A stretch of 64,000 nt of DNA, taken from NCBI RefSeq assembly GCF_049651205.1, contig NZ_JBASBR010000007.1, positions 124,001-188,000 on the forward strand, written 5' to 3'. The translations under genes were made by a program, and so were the position numbers. The notes beneath the pieces are model-generated. The model was not told where the DNA came from and made no database searches. It saw only the letters and a program-made list of their open reading frames with translations. The stretch comes from Castellaniella sp049651205 (GTDB taxonomy: Bacteria > Pseudomonadota > Gammaproteobacteria > Burkholderiales > Burkholderiaceae_B). Each line of letters begins with the position of its first letter. The stretch's first letter is position 1. This document shows positions 53,632-61,365 of this stretch, in pieces.

Positions 53632-55383
53632 ATGGCTCACCCTCACCGCAAGTCACTCATTCCAACCAACTTTTACGAGCATGCGCGCAACAGCCGCCGT
53701 CTCTATTGGTTGACCCCAGCGATCGTACTGGTACTTTACCTGTGCGTCATGGGTGCTTTCCTGTGGCTGCAACGGCTCCAGAGCGACAGCGTCATGTTTG
53801 TCACCATCGACCAAGAGGCTCGCCAGCAGCGTCTGATGATGGTGGTGTTCGCCCTGTCGCTGGTGATTGTGTTCAGCTTACTGGCCTTGTGGCGCTACAC
53901 ACGCTTTCGCACCCAGGCCGAAGCCGCCTTGATAGCTGAAACCGGCTTTCGACGCGCCATGGAAAACTCCATGTCCACCGGAATGCGGGTCTTCGACATG
54001 CAGGGCCGTATTGCTTACGTCAATCCAGCGTTCTGCCGCATGATCGGCTGGAACGAAGCCGATCTCGTCGGCCGGACCGCCCCATTTCCTTATTGGCTAC
54101 CAGGACGACACGATCACCATCGCGAGACGCTCGCGCAACTGCTTTCGGGGCGCACACCCAGCAGTGGGCTGGAGATCGAAGCCCAGCGACGCGACGGCTC
54201 CCGGTTTACCGCCCGCATGTACGTCTCGCCACTGCGCGATCCAAAAGGCGAACAAATCGGCTGGATGACCTCCATGACCGATATCACCGAACCCAAGCGG
54301 ATTCGTGAGGCACTGACTGCCGCCCACGAGCGGTTCATGACCGTGCTTGAAGGCCTGGACGATGCCATCTCTGTGGTGGCCGACACCCCCGAAGGGCTGG
54401 AGCTTCTATTTGCCAACCGCACCTACCGGCGCCTCTTTGGTGCGCAAACTACCGGCCACGCCCAGTTGCTGGGCGGGCGGCTGGGCCGGTTTACCGACGA
54501 CACCATGGAACTTTTCTCGCCCACGGCCGAGCGCTGGTTTGAAGTGCACCACCGGATGCTGGCCTGGACGGATTCGCGACGGGTGCGGCTGCAGGTGGCC
54601 CGGGACATTACCGAACGGCGTAAACACGAAGAAGCCTCTCGGGTGCAACAAGAGAAAGCACAACTCACCAGCCGTCTGACCACCATGGGCGAGATGGCTT
54701 CATCGCTGGCGCACGAACTCAATCAACCCCTGACCGCCATCAGCAACTACAACATGGCTGCCGTGGCGATGGTGAAATCCGGCAAGGCCCCCACCGAATC
54801 CTTGCTACAGGCTCTCGAAAAAGCCTCGCAGCAAGCCGAGCGCGCAGGCAAGATCATCAGCCGTATCCGCGAGTTTGTGAAGCGTAGCGAACCCCGCCGT
54901 CAAGCGGTGGGCTTGTCCAGGATTGTCGAAAATGCAGTCAGCTTCGCCGATATCGACGCTCGTAAACGGCAGATCGATATCATTCAAAGCCTCCCCGACC
55001 CCATGCCGGAAGTACTTGCCGATCCAATCCTGATCGAACAGGTACTGCTGAATCTGTTAAAAAATGGGGTTGAAGCTATGGAGCACAGTGAATATCACAG
55101 CTTGCATGTCAATATCACCGATCAGGATCCCCAGATCGAGATCGCTGTCATCGACCGCGGCCATGGTCTGCGCAATCCCGACCGCCTGTTCGAGCCCTTT
55201 TACAGCACGAAGTCTGAAGGCCTGGGCATGGGATTGAACATCTGCCGTACCATTATCGAGTCGCACCACGGACGTCTGTGGGCCACCCCCAACCCTGAGG
55301 GCGGCACCATCTTTCGCTTTACACTACCCAAGGCGCCATCAGGCTTTCAAGCCCGGGAATCCACGGAGGAAACGCAAGCATGA
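53632..55383 (+). CDS. PAS-domain sensor histidine kinase (FixL/DctB-like output)
   Basis: A 583-residue membrane sensor. Order: two membrane helices (about 25-46 and 68-88) enclosing a very short periplasmic loop of about 20 residues; a PAS domain (about 105-220, with RVFDMQGRIAYVNPAFCRMI); a second, degenerate PAS (about 232-330); dimerisation domain with phospho-acceptor His361 in SSLAHELNQPLTAISNY; ATPase domain with N-box LLNLLKNGVEAM, G1 DRGHGL and G2 GLGMGLNICRTI. The small loop suggests signals are sensed in or under the membrane through PAS; no haem-binding motif is evident. ATG 53632 chosen over a GTG at 53587. ATGA overlap with the regulator gene. Confidence 0.92.
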   Translation: MAHPHRKSLIPTNFYEHARNSRRLYWLTPAIVLVLYLCVMGAFLWLQRLQSDSVMFVTIDQEARQQRLMMVVFALSLVIVFSLLALWRYTRFRTQAEAALIAETGFRRAMENSMSTGMRVFDMQGRIAYVNPAFCRMIGWNEADLVGRTAPFPYWLPGRHDHHRETLAQLLSGRTPSSGLEIEAQRRDGSRFTARMYVSPLRDPKGEQIGWMTSMTDITEPKRIREALTAAHERFMTVLEGLDDAISVVADTPEGLELLFANRTYRRLFGAQTTGHAQLLGGRLGRFTDDTMELFSPTAERWFEVHHRMLAWTDSRRVRLQVARDITERRKHEEASRVQQEKAQLTSRLTTMGEMASSLAHELNQPLTAISNYNMAAVAMVKSGKAPTESLLQALEKASQQAERAGKIISRIREFVKRSEPRRQAVGLSRIVENAVSFADIDARKRQIDIIQSLPDPMPEVLADPILIEQVLLNLLKNGVEAMEHSEYHSLHVNITDQDPQIEIAVIDRGHGLRNPDRLFEPFYSTKSEGLGMGLNICRTIIESHHGRLWATPNPEGGTIFRFTLPKAPSGFQARESTEETQA

Positions 55384-56009
55384 CAGATCCCCAGCTCTCC
55401 AGCATCATTTACATCGTCGACGACGATGAGGCCGTCAGGGATTCTCTACGCTGGCTGCTCGAAGCCAACGGCTATTCGGTTCGCAGCTACGCTGGGGCAG
55501 AAGAATTCCTTGACGCCTACAACCCAGATCAAGTGGCTGTTCTGATTGCTGACGTGCGTATGCCCGGCATGAGCGGCCTTGAGCTGCAAGAAACGCTGAT
55601 CGCGCGCAAGGCACCGCTGCCAATCGTGTTCATTACCGGCCACGGCGATGTTCCCATGGCTGTTTCCACGATGAAAAAGGGTGCCGTCGATTTCCTCGAA
55701 AAACCCTTTAACGAAGCCGACCTGCGCCGTATCGTGGCCGGGATGCTCGAGCAGGCCACCGAAAAAGTCCGCGAGGCTCAGATGCAACGCGATCAGCAGG
55801 CCGTGCTGGGTCGTCTTACCGCACGCGAACAGCAGGTACTTGAGCGCATCGTGGCAGGCCGCCTCAACAAACAGATTGCCGGCGACCTGAACATCAGCAT
55901 AAAAACGGTCGAAGCGCACCGAGCCAACATCATGGAAAAACTTGAGGTCACCACCGTGGCTGATCTCATGAAAATCGCCCTCACCCGCACAGAGGAAACC
56001 CACTCATGA
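55380..56009 (+). CDS. FixJ/TtrR-type response regulator
   Basis: A 209-residue transcription regulator, cognate to the kinase encoded in overlap upstream. Receiver domain (about 8-122) with the acidic pocket VDDDEA, phospho-acceptor Asp58 in IADVRMPGMSGLE, the Thr in FITGHGDVPMAV and Lys108 in FLEKPF; then a LuxR-type helix-turn-helix (about 140-205) with LTAREQQVLERIVAGRLNKQ and SIKTVEAHRANIMEKL. Target genes unknown; the divergent aceE operon is an obvious candidate by position only. ATGA overlap with folD. Confidence 0.93.
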   Translation: MTDPQLSSIIYIVDDDEAVRDSLRWLLEANGYSVRSYAGAEEFLDAYNPDQVAVLIADVRMPGMSGLELQETLIARKAPLPIVFITGHGDVPMAVSTMKKGAVDFLEKPFNEADLRRIVAGMLEQATEKVREAQMQRDQQAVLGRLTAREQQVLERIVAGRLNKQIAGDLNISIKTVEAHRANIMEKLEVTTVADLMKIALTRTEETHS

Positions 56010-56860
56010 CCGCTCGCATCATCGACGGCAAAGCACTGGCTGCACACGTTCGCGCAGATGTTGCCACGCGCGTTCAGGCCCTTAGACAGCACAACATAAA
56101 GCCCGGGCTGGCCGTTGTCCTGGTGGGCGAAAATCCCGCCTCTCAAGTGTATGTGCGTAATAAGGCCGCTGCTTGCGAAGCAGCCGGCATGCTGTCACGA
56201 GTAATCCCCCTGGGAGAAGACACCTCCGAGGGTGAACTTCTCGATGTGATCGACACGCTCAACCAGGATCCAGCCATTCACGGCATTCTGGTGCAGCTGC
56301 CTTTGCCCGGCCACATCGACACCGGGCTGGTGATCGAAGCCATCAGCGCTGCCAAGGACGTGGACGGTTTCCACATCAGCAACGCCGGTTTGCTGATGAC
56401 GGGTCGTCCGCGGTTTCTCCCCTGCACACCTTATGGTGTGATGAAAATGCTCGAGGCCGAAAATGTCCCGCTCAGGGGTGCGGAAGCGGTCATCGTGGGA
56501 GCCAGCAATATCGTAGGCAAACCCATGGCCATGCTGCTGCTGGCGGCAGGCGCTACAGTTACCCTATGCAATTCCAAAACCCGGGATCTCAGCGCACAAA
56601 CCCGCCGGGCGGATATTCTGGTGGTTGCCACAGGCAAGCCCGGTATTGTCCAGGGCGATATGGTCAAACCCGGCGCCATCGTGATCGATGTAGGCATCAA
56701 TCGCCTGCCTTCCGGCAAGTTGACAGGCGATGTCGATTTCCCGTCTGCCTCTCAAGTGGCCGGCGCCATTACACCGGTTCCCGGCGGAGTCGGCCCCATG
56801 ACCATCGCAATGTTGCTGGTCAATACAATTGAAGCAGCCGAACGCACTGCACAGTCTTGA
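56006..56860 (+). CDS. folD: Methylenetetrahydrofolate dehydrogenase / cyclohydrolase
   Basis: Bifunctional C1 enzyme interconverting 5,10-methylene-, methenyl- and 10-formyl-tetrahydrofolate. 284 residues. Seen: IIDGKALAAHVRADV, the catalytic Lys region VYVRNKAAACEAAGM, KDVDGFHISNAGLLM, the nucleotide-binding VIVGASNIVGKPMAMLL, and PGGVGPMTIAMLLVNT. Its start overlaps the response-regulator stop (ATGA), so a metabolic gene is coupled to a two-component pair. Confidence 0.97.
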   Translation: MTARIIDGKALAAHVRADVATRVQALRQHNIKPGLAVVLVGENPASQVYVRNKAAACEAAGMLSRVIPLGEDTSEGELLDVIDTLNQDPAIHGILVQLPLPGHIDTGLVIEAISAAKDVDGFHISNAGLLMTGRPRFLPCTPYGVMKMLEAENVPLRGAEAVIVGASNIVGKPMAMLLLAAGATVTLCNSKTRDLSAQTRRADILVVATGKPGIVQGDMVKPGAIVIDVGINRLPSGKLTGDVDFPSASQVAGAITPVPGGVGPMTIAMLLVNTIEAAERTAQS

Positions 56861-56890
56861 AATCGGGGCAACAGCCCCCATGTGCCGCTC

Positions 56891-58972
56891 ATGACAACGC
56901 AAACGTTTGCCGAGAATCCCCTCCTCGTTCCGGCCGAGGCTTACGTCGACTATGCTGCAGTCAAGCCTGAGCATATCGAGCCTGCAATCCGCGAGTTGAT
57001 CTCTACCACTCGCGCGGCAGTTGACACTGCGGCCAGTTGTCCCCAGCCACCCAACTGGGAAAATCTCGTCGAGGCAATCGAAACCCCGTCAGAACGGCTG
57101 CACCGTGCCTGGTCGATTGCCGGCCATCTGAACAGCGTGGTCAATACGCCCGAGCTGCGTGCGGCTTACAACAGCTGCCTGCCGCTGGTCAGCGAGTTTT
57201 CAACCTGGGTCGGCCTGCATCAGGGGCTTTACCACAGATACCAGACCTTGGCCAACAGCCCCGCTTATGCGCAACTGGGTGCCACGCGACAACGCATCGT
57301 AGACCTTGCCTTGCGAGACTTTCGTCTCAGCGGAGTCGAACTCCAGGACGCTGCCCGGGACACCTATGCCCGCAATGCCGACCTCCAGGCTCAGGTATCC
57401 CAGAAGTTCTCCGAAAACGTCATGGATGCCACTGACGGCTGGACGCTCCTGATTACGGATGAGTCCCGCCTCAAGGGCCTGCCCGAGCAAGTGATTGCAC
57501 AGGCACACCAGCAGGCGCAGGCCGCCAACGAAAGCGGCTGGAAACTGACGCTGCACATGCCCTGCTACCTGCCAGTCATGCAATACGCCCAGGATCGCGA
57601 GCTGCGCCAGACGATCTATCGGGCATATGGCACCCGCGCATCCGACCAAGGCGACACGGCATTCGATAATTCCGAATCCATCGAATCCCTGTTGGCGCTG
57701 CGCGCAGAAGAAGCCAGCTTGTTGGGCTACTCCAACTTCGCAGCCCTGCGTCTTGAAACCCGGATGGCAGACAGTGCGGCGCAGGTGCTCGATTTTCTAC
57801 ACCAGTTGGCTGCCCGGGCACGTCCGAGCGCCCAACATGATCTGCAAGAACTCCGTGAGTTTGCCGCCAATGAGCTCGGGCTGGGCACGCTGGAGCCCTG
57901 GGACATCGCTTTCGCATCCGAACGCCTGCGCGAGCAACGATATGCGTACTCTGATGAAGCACTACGCCCATATTTCACTGAATCCCAGGTACTGAAAGGC
58001 CTGTTTGAAGTCATCCACACGCTGTTTGGTGTGCACCTGCAAGCCTGCGATGCCCCCACCTGGCATTCTGATGCCCAGATCTTCCGCGTGCTGGATGATC
58101 AAGACCAGGAGCTTGGACGCCTGGGCATGGATTTGTACGCCCGGGCAGGCAAACAGGGCGGCGCCTGGGTGGACAGCGAACGCAATCGCAGGCGCCACGG
58201 CCAAACCCTGCATCGCCCCCTGGCGTGGCTGACATGCAATTTTTCCGCCCCCCAGGAAGGCCGCGAAGCCTTGCTGACGCATGATGAAGTCATCACGCTG
58301 TTCCACGAAAGTGGTCATGCCATGCACACCCTGCTCTCGCGCGTCGATGACCCGGGCGCCTCTGCATTTGTGGCAGTTGAATGGGATGCCATCGAACTCC
58401 CCTCGCAGTTCATGGAAAATTTCTGCTGGGAATGGGGAGTCCTCCAATCCCTCACACGACACGTCGACACCGGCGAGTCTCTGCCGCGCGAGCTGTTTGA
58501 TAAAATGACAGCCGCCCGCAACTTCCAAAGTGGCCTGCAAACGCTGCGTCAAGTCGAATTCGCACTCTTCGACCTCCTAATCCATACGCATGACCACGGC
58601 CTTTCCATCAGTGCAGTGCTGGACACACTCGACCAGGTACGCCAGGAAGTTGCCCTGCTGATTCCTCCCGCCTGGCACCGGTTTCCGCACGGATTTTCGC
58701 ACTTGTTTGCCGGCGGCTACGGGGCCGGTTACTACAGCTACAAATGGGCGGAAGTTCTGTCCTCGGATGCCTTTGGAGCCTTCGAAGAGCACGCGCAAAT
58801 ACTCGAGGATGGGACACGCAATGTCTTTCATCCCGACACCTGCCGGCGCTATCTGGATGAAGTCATTGCCGTGGGCGGATCACGGCCGGCGGCGGAGTCA
58901 TTTCGGGCGTTTCGCGGCCGTGACCCCTCTATAGAGGCCTTGCTGCGCCACAGCGGGCTGATCGAGGCCTGA
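56891..58972 (+). CDS. prlC: Oligopeptidase A (M3 metallopeptidase)
   Basis: Cytosolic zinc peptidase of 693 residues that degrades oligopeptides, including cleaved signal peptides. The zinc site is LFHESGHAMHTLL with the downstream Glu in VAVEWDAIELPSQFMENF; the substrate-binding YYSYKWAEVLSSDAF and the GHSHLFAGGYGAGYYS-type glycine loop (FSHLFAGGYGAGYYSYKW) are intact. ATG 56891 was preferred to a GTG three codons earlier. It follows folD by 30 bases; whether it is cotranscribed is unclear. Confidence 0.94.
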   Translation: MTTQTFAENPLLVPAEAYVDYAAVKPEHIEPAIRELISTTRAAVDTAASCPQPPNWENLVEAIETPSERLHRAWSIAGHLNSVVNTPELRAAYNSCLPLVSEFSTWVGLHQGLYHRYQTLANSPAYAQLGATRQRIVDLALRDFRLSGVELQDAARDTYARNADLQAQVSQKFSENVMDATDGWTLLITDESRLKGLPEQVIAQAHQQAQAANESGWKLTLHMPCYLPVMQYAQDRELRQTIYRAYGTRASDQGDTAFDNSESIESLLALRAEEASLLGYSNFAALRLETRMADSAAQVLDFLHQLAARARPSAQHDLQELREFAANELGLGTLEPWDIAFASERLREQRYAYSDEALRPYFTESQVLKGLFEVIHTLFGVHLQACDAPTWHSDAQIFRVLDDQDQELGRLGMDLYARAGKQGGAWVDSERNRRRHGQTLHRPLAWLTCNFSAPQEGREALLTHDEVITLFHESGHAMHTLLSRVDDPGASAFVAVEWDAIELPSQFMENFCWEWGVLQSLTRHVDTGESLPRELFDKMTAARNFQSGLQTLRQVEFALFDLLIHTHDHGLSISAVLDTLDQVRQEVALLIPPAWHRFPHGFSHLFAGGYGAGYYSYKWAEVLSSDAFGAFEEHAQILEDGTRNVFHPDTCRRYLDEVIAVGGSRPAAESFRAFRGRDPSIEALLRHSGLIEA

Positions 58973-58975
58973 AAG

Positions 58976-59578
58976 ATGCCCATGATGCCCCCCCTCCTGA
59001 ATACGCTGCGCCGCCTGAGCGCTGGGCTGCTATTGTGGCTGGCGGGCACCGGCCTGGTGCTAGCGGCTGTACACCCCGTGAGGGGATTTCTGCCCGATCT
59101 CCAATTCAGCTTGCAGGGTGCAGGGGGCGTGACGCTGACGCAAAAGGATTTTGAAGGCAAGGTGGTGCTGATGTTTTTTGGCTATGCCAGCTGTCCTGAC
59201 ATCTGCCCCACAACCATGGCGCAATTGGCCCAGGTAACCGAGGCCTTGGGCCCCGGAGCCGATCAGGTGCGGATCCTATTTGTGAGCGTAGACCCCCATC
59301 GGGACACACCCGACATGCTGCAGGCGTATGTCGATCAATTTGACCGCCATGCCATCGGCCTGACCGGCAACGAAAAGGCGATTGCCAGCCTGGCACGGCG
59401 ATATCGTGTTGCCTACCAGATTGCAGCCCCCGATCCGGCACACCCAGACGCCCCCTACGAGGTGTCCCACAGCCGCGGGATCTACGCCTTTGATCAAACG
59501 GGGCACGCAAGCTGGCTGGCCTCAGACAGCGAATCGCAGGAAGACCTTCTGGCTGCGATTCGGCCCATGCTCAAGTAA
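58976..59578 (+). CDS. SCO1/SenC/PrrC-family copper-chaperone protein
   Basis: A 200-residue thioredoxin-fold protein anchored or exported by an N-terminal hydrophobic stretch (about 15-31). The copper/redox site is complete: two Cys in FFGYASCPDICPTTMAQL (CxxxC) and the conserved His of YEVSHSRGIYAFD. Family members deliver copper to the CuA site of cytochrome c oxidase or act as disulfide reductases. No oxidase genes are adjacent, but the copper module starts 1.4 kb further on. Start at 58976, with GAGG 8 bases upstream, three bases after the prlC stop, so translational coupling is likely. Confidence 0.92.
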   Translation: MPMMPPLLNTLRRLSAGLLLWLAGTGLVLAAVHPVRGFLPDLQFSLQGAGGVTLTQKDFEGKVVLMFFGYASCPDICPTTMAQLAQVTEALGPGADQVRILFVSVDPHRDTPDMLQAYVDQFDRHAIGLTGNEKAIASLARRYRVAYQIAAPDPAHPDAPYEVSHSRGIYAFDQTGHASWLASDSESQEDLLAAIRPMLK

Positions 59579-59580
59579 GG

Positions 59581-59603
59581 CTGGCCACCCGTTGGCTGGC
59601 CAG
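59581..59603. terminator. Hairpin between convergent SCO gene and flavoprotein gene
   Basis: Perfect 7-bp stem CTGGCCA / TGGCCAG with a 9-base loop, two bases after the SCO stop. No T-run; possible weak bidirectional terminator. Confidence 0.35.
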
Positions 59604-59615
59604 ACAACACTCTGG

Positions 59616-61004
59616 TTAAGCAGCGCCCTTGATGGCATCCCGCAAGGCTGTACGCACCCCTTCTTCGATGGTGGGGTGATAAAACGGCAGCATCAACATC
59701 TGCGGAACAGACAACTGCATCTGCAACGCCCAGGCCAGCAAATGTGCCACATGTTCTGCATCTGGGCCAACCATTTCGGCCCCCATGAAACGTTGGTCGG
59801 ATCGACGCATATACACGTGCAACAAACCCTGATTGCGCAACATCACGCGTGAACGCCCCTGGCGTGACCAATCGACAGCACCAATCGCCATCGTGTCTGG
59901 GTCAAACTGAGAGAAACCGCCCCCTACCTGAATGATCTGGGGATTGCTGAACACCACTGCCATGGGCGCCCGCCGCGAGCCTGCCTGAACATTGGGCCAC
60001 ATGGCAGCATTGCGCCCCGCCAGACGACCATCATCAGACGCCTCGTGCTGGATGGCGTGACGGCCGGTGACGTCACCAGCCAAAAACACCGGCTGACCCG
60101 AAGCCTGCAAAGTATCCAGGTTGATCACGGGCGCCCCACGCTCGTTGAGCTTCAGGCCGGTGCGCTCGAGGTGAAGGCCGGCCAGTGCCGGTGCCCGGCC
60201 GGCAGTCAGCAGGACATAATCGAAAGACTCTTGAACCTCGGGGCCACCATTGACTGCCCAGCCCACCACGGCCTGCGCGCCTTCTTTGCGAACAGAACTT
60301 ACCTGGGCCTCCTGAACCAGATTGAGCTCGGGGCCAAGGATATCCAGCGCTGTCTGCCGCACAGCAGCATCCGCCAGATGTGCAAAACTTTTTGAGCGAT
60401 TAAGGACGCGTACCCGCACCCCCAATCGGGCCAAAGCCAGACCAAGCTCGACCCCAATGACGCCTGAACCCACCAGCAGCACACTGCTTGGCAGGGTTTG
60501 CCAGTCGAAGACGTCGTCGTTGACGATGGCAAGCTTGCCCAAGGGCTGATAGATCTTGGGGATCACCGGCTGGGTACCTGTGGCCAGCACGATACGTGTG
60601 GCATGAATCTCGTGCCCTTGGTCGCTTTTCAGCACCCCATCCCGCACAAACTCGACCCGGGCGTCCAACCGGTGCTCAGGTGGCATAGCCTGAACATCTT
60701 CAACCACAAAGCCCGCAAACCTGTCTCTTTCGCGACGAACCCGTGCCATAACAGCCTCGCCATCAATGACAGGCGGGGCGGCCTGAATGCCAAAACCCGG
60801 TGCATGTCTGACTGATGCAGCAGCCTCGGCGGCGGCAATCAGCAGCTTTGACGGCATGCAACCCACCCGGGCACACATGGTGCCGTGCGGGCCTGCTTCA
60901 ATCAGCAATGGTTTGAGCCCGGCTTTGACAACCTCACGGTAAGCAGGCAAGCCGGCCGAACCGGCACCTACGATAGCAACATCACACTTGATTATCTGGG
61001 TCAT
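59616..61004 (-). CDS. Dihydrolipoyl-dehydrogenase-like pyridine nucleotide-disulfide oxidoreductase
   Basis: A 462-residue FAD protein of the lipoamide dehydrogenase / mercuric reductase class, without lipoyl or heavy-metal domain. FAD motif CDVAIVGAGSAGLPAYREV; redox pair in GTMCARVGCMPSKLL, where the spacing of the two Cys equals that of E3 but the sequence differs from its GGTCLNVGCIPSK; NAD(P) motif LLVGSGVIGVELGLALARLG; FLAGDVTGR; and the C-terminal HPTIEEGVRTAL with the active-site His and Glu. It is not the PDH E3, which is lpdA. Being 15 bases downstream of copZ it may act in metal or thiol redox defence, but the substrate is unknown. Confidence 0.85.
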   Translation of the reverse strand: MTQIIKCDVAIVGAGSAGLPAYREVVKAGLKPLLIEAGPHGTMCARVGCMPSKLLIAAAEAAASVRHAPGFGIQAAPPVIDGEAVMARVRRERDRFAGFVVEDVQAMPPEHRLDARVEFVRDGVLKSDQGHEIHATRIVLATGTQPVIPKIYQPLGKLAIVNDDVFDWQTLPSSVLLVGSGVIGVELGLALARLGVRVRVLNRSKSFAHLADAAVRQTALDILGPELNLVQEAQVSSVRKEGAQAVVGWAVNGGPEVQESFDYVLLTAGRAPALAGLHLERTGLKLNERGAPVINLDTLQASGQPVFLAGDVTGRHAIQHEASDDGRLAGRNAAMWPNVQAGSRRAPMAVVFSNPQIIQVGGGFSQFDPDTMAIGAVDWSRQGRSRVMLRNQGLLHVYMRRSDQRFMGAEMVGPDAEHVAHLLAWALQMQLSVPQMLMLPFYHPTIEEGVRTALRDAIKGAA

Positions 61005-61019
61005 GAAGCCCCCTTTTCT

Positions 61020-61223
61020 TTAGGCCAGCCGGGCATCGTAATCGGCATCAAGAACGGCAGCCAACACCGCTTCGCCCTGAGCGTTGGCGGATTCTACCGT
61101 GACGCGATGTGCCGGCAAGTCGGCCTGCACCTTGGCATCCGGCGCAATCGCCTGCACTGCCTGGGTAATGGTCTGCACGCAATGATTGCAGGTCATGTCA
61201 GAGACGATCAATTCTGTTTTCAT
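61020..61223 (-). CDS. copZ: CopZ-like heavy-metal-associated domain protein
   Basis: A 67-residue single HMA domain, a cytosolic metallochaperone likely carrying Cu(I) to CopA. The metal motif is MTCNHC (Cys12 and Cys15), followed by the usual amphipathic helix and strand pattern; the C-terminus DADYDARLA is typical. AGGAG stands before the ATG. Transcribed with the flavoprotein gene and divergent from copA, sharing a regulatory region with two MerR-type promoters. Confidence 0.92.
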   Translation of the reverse strand: MKTELIVSDMTCNHCVQTITQAVQAIAPDAKVQADLPAHRVTVESANAQGEAVLAAVLDADYDARLA

Positions 61224-61248
61224 GGGGGACTCCTGTGACGAATGCTCT

Positions 61249-61279
61249 ATCTTAAACCTTGACGCTGTGGCAGGCTCAA
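61249..61279 (-). promoter_or_regulatory. Candidate MerR/CueR-type promoter of copZ
   Basis: On the minus strand TTGAGC (61274-61279) and TAAGAT (61249-61254) are separated by 19 bases, the overlong spacing that MerR-family activators correct by DNA distortion. The end of the spacer and -10 (AAGGTTTAAGAT) resembles the same part of the E. coli copA promoter. The -35 lies inside a perfect palindromic stem (61268-61276 with 61279-61287). Confidence 0.55.
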
Positions 61280-61287
61280 GCCTGCCA
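61268..61287. repeat. Perfect inverted repeat in the copZ / copA control region
   Basis: TGGCAGGCT, two bases, AGCCTGCCA: 9-bp arms that overlap the proposed copZ -35. It may be a second protein-binding site or a hairpin. Confidence 0.6.
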
Positions 61288-61305
61288 GGCCATAGAATCC
61301 CGCGA

Positions 61306-61336
61306 TTGACCTTACCCTTAGGGCAAGCCTGATCCT
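61306..61336 (+). promoter_or_regulatory. CueR-type promoter of copA
   Basis: TTGACC (61306-61311), a 19-base spacer with the near-palindrome CTTACCC-TTA-GGGCAAG, and GATCCT (61331-61336) in the -10 position. Layout and sequence closely parallel the E. coli copA promoter bound by CueR (TTGACC, 19 bases, TAACCT). The regulator encoded after copA is the likely ligand. Confidence 0.75.
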
Positions 61337-61365
61337 ACAATCATGGTAAATAACTGGAGTTGGTA

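Noticed and set aside
59616..61004. Calling the flavoprotein mercuric reductase (merA)
   Set aside because: No N-terminal HMA domain and no C-terminal Cys pair, and the His-Pro-Thr/Glu motif of lipoamide dehydrogenases is present; no merT or merP-type transporter nearby.
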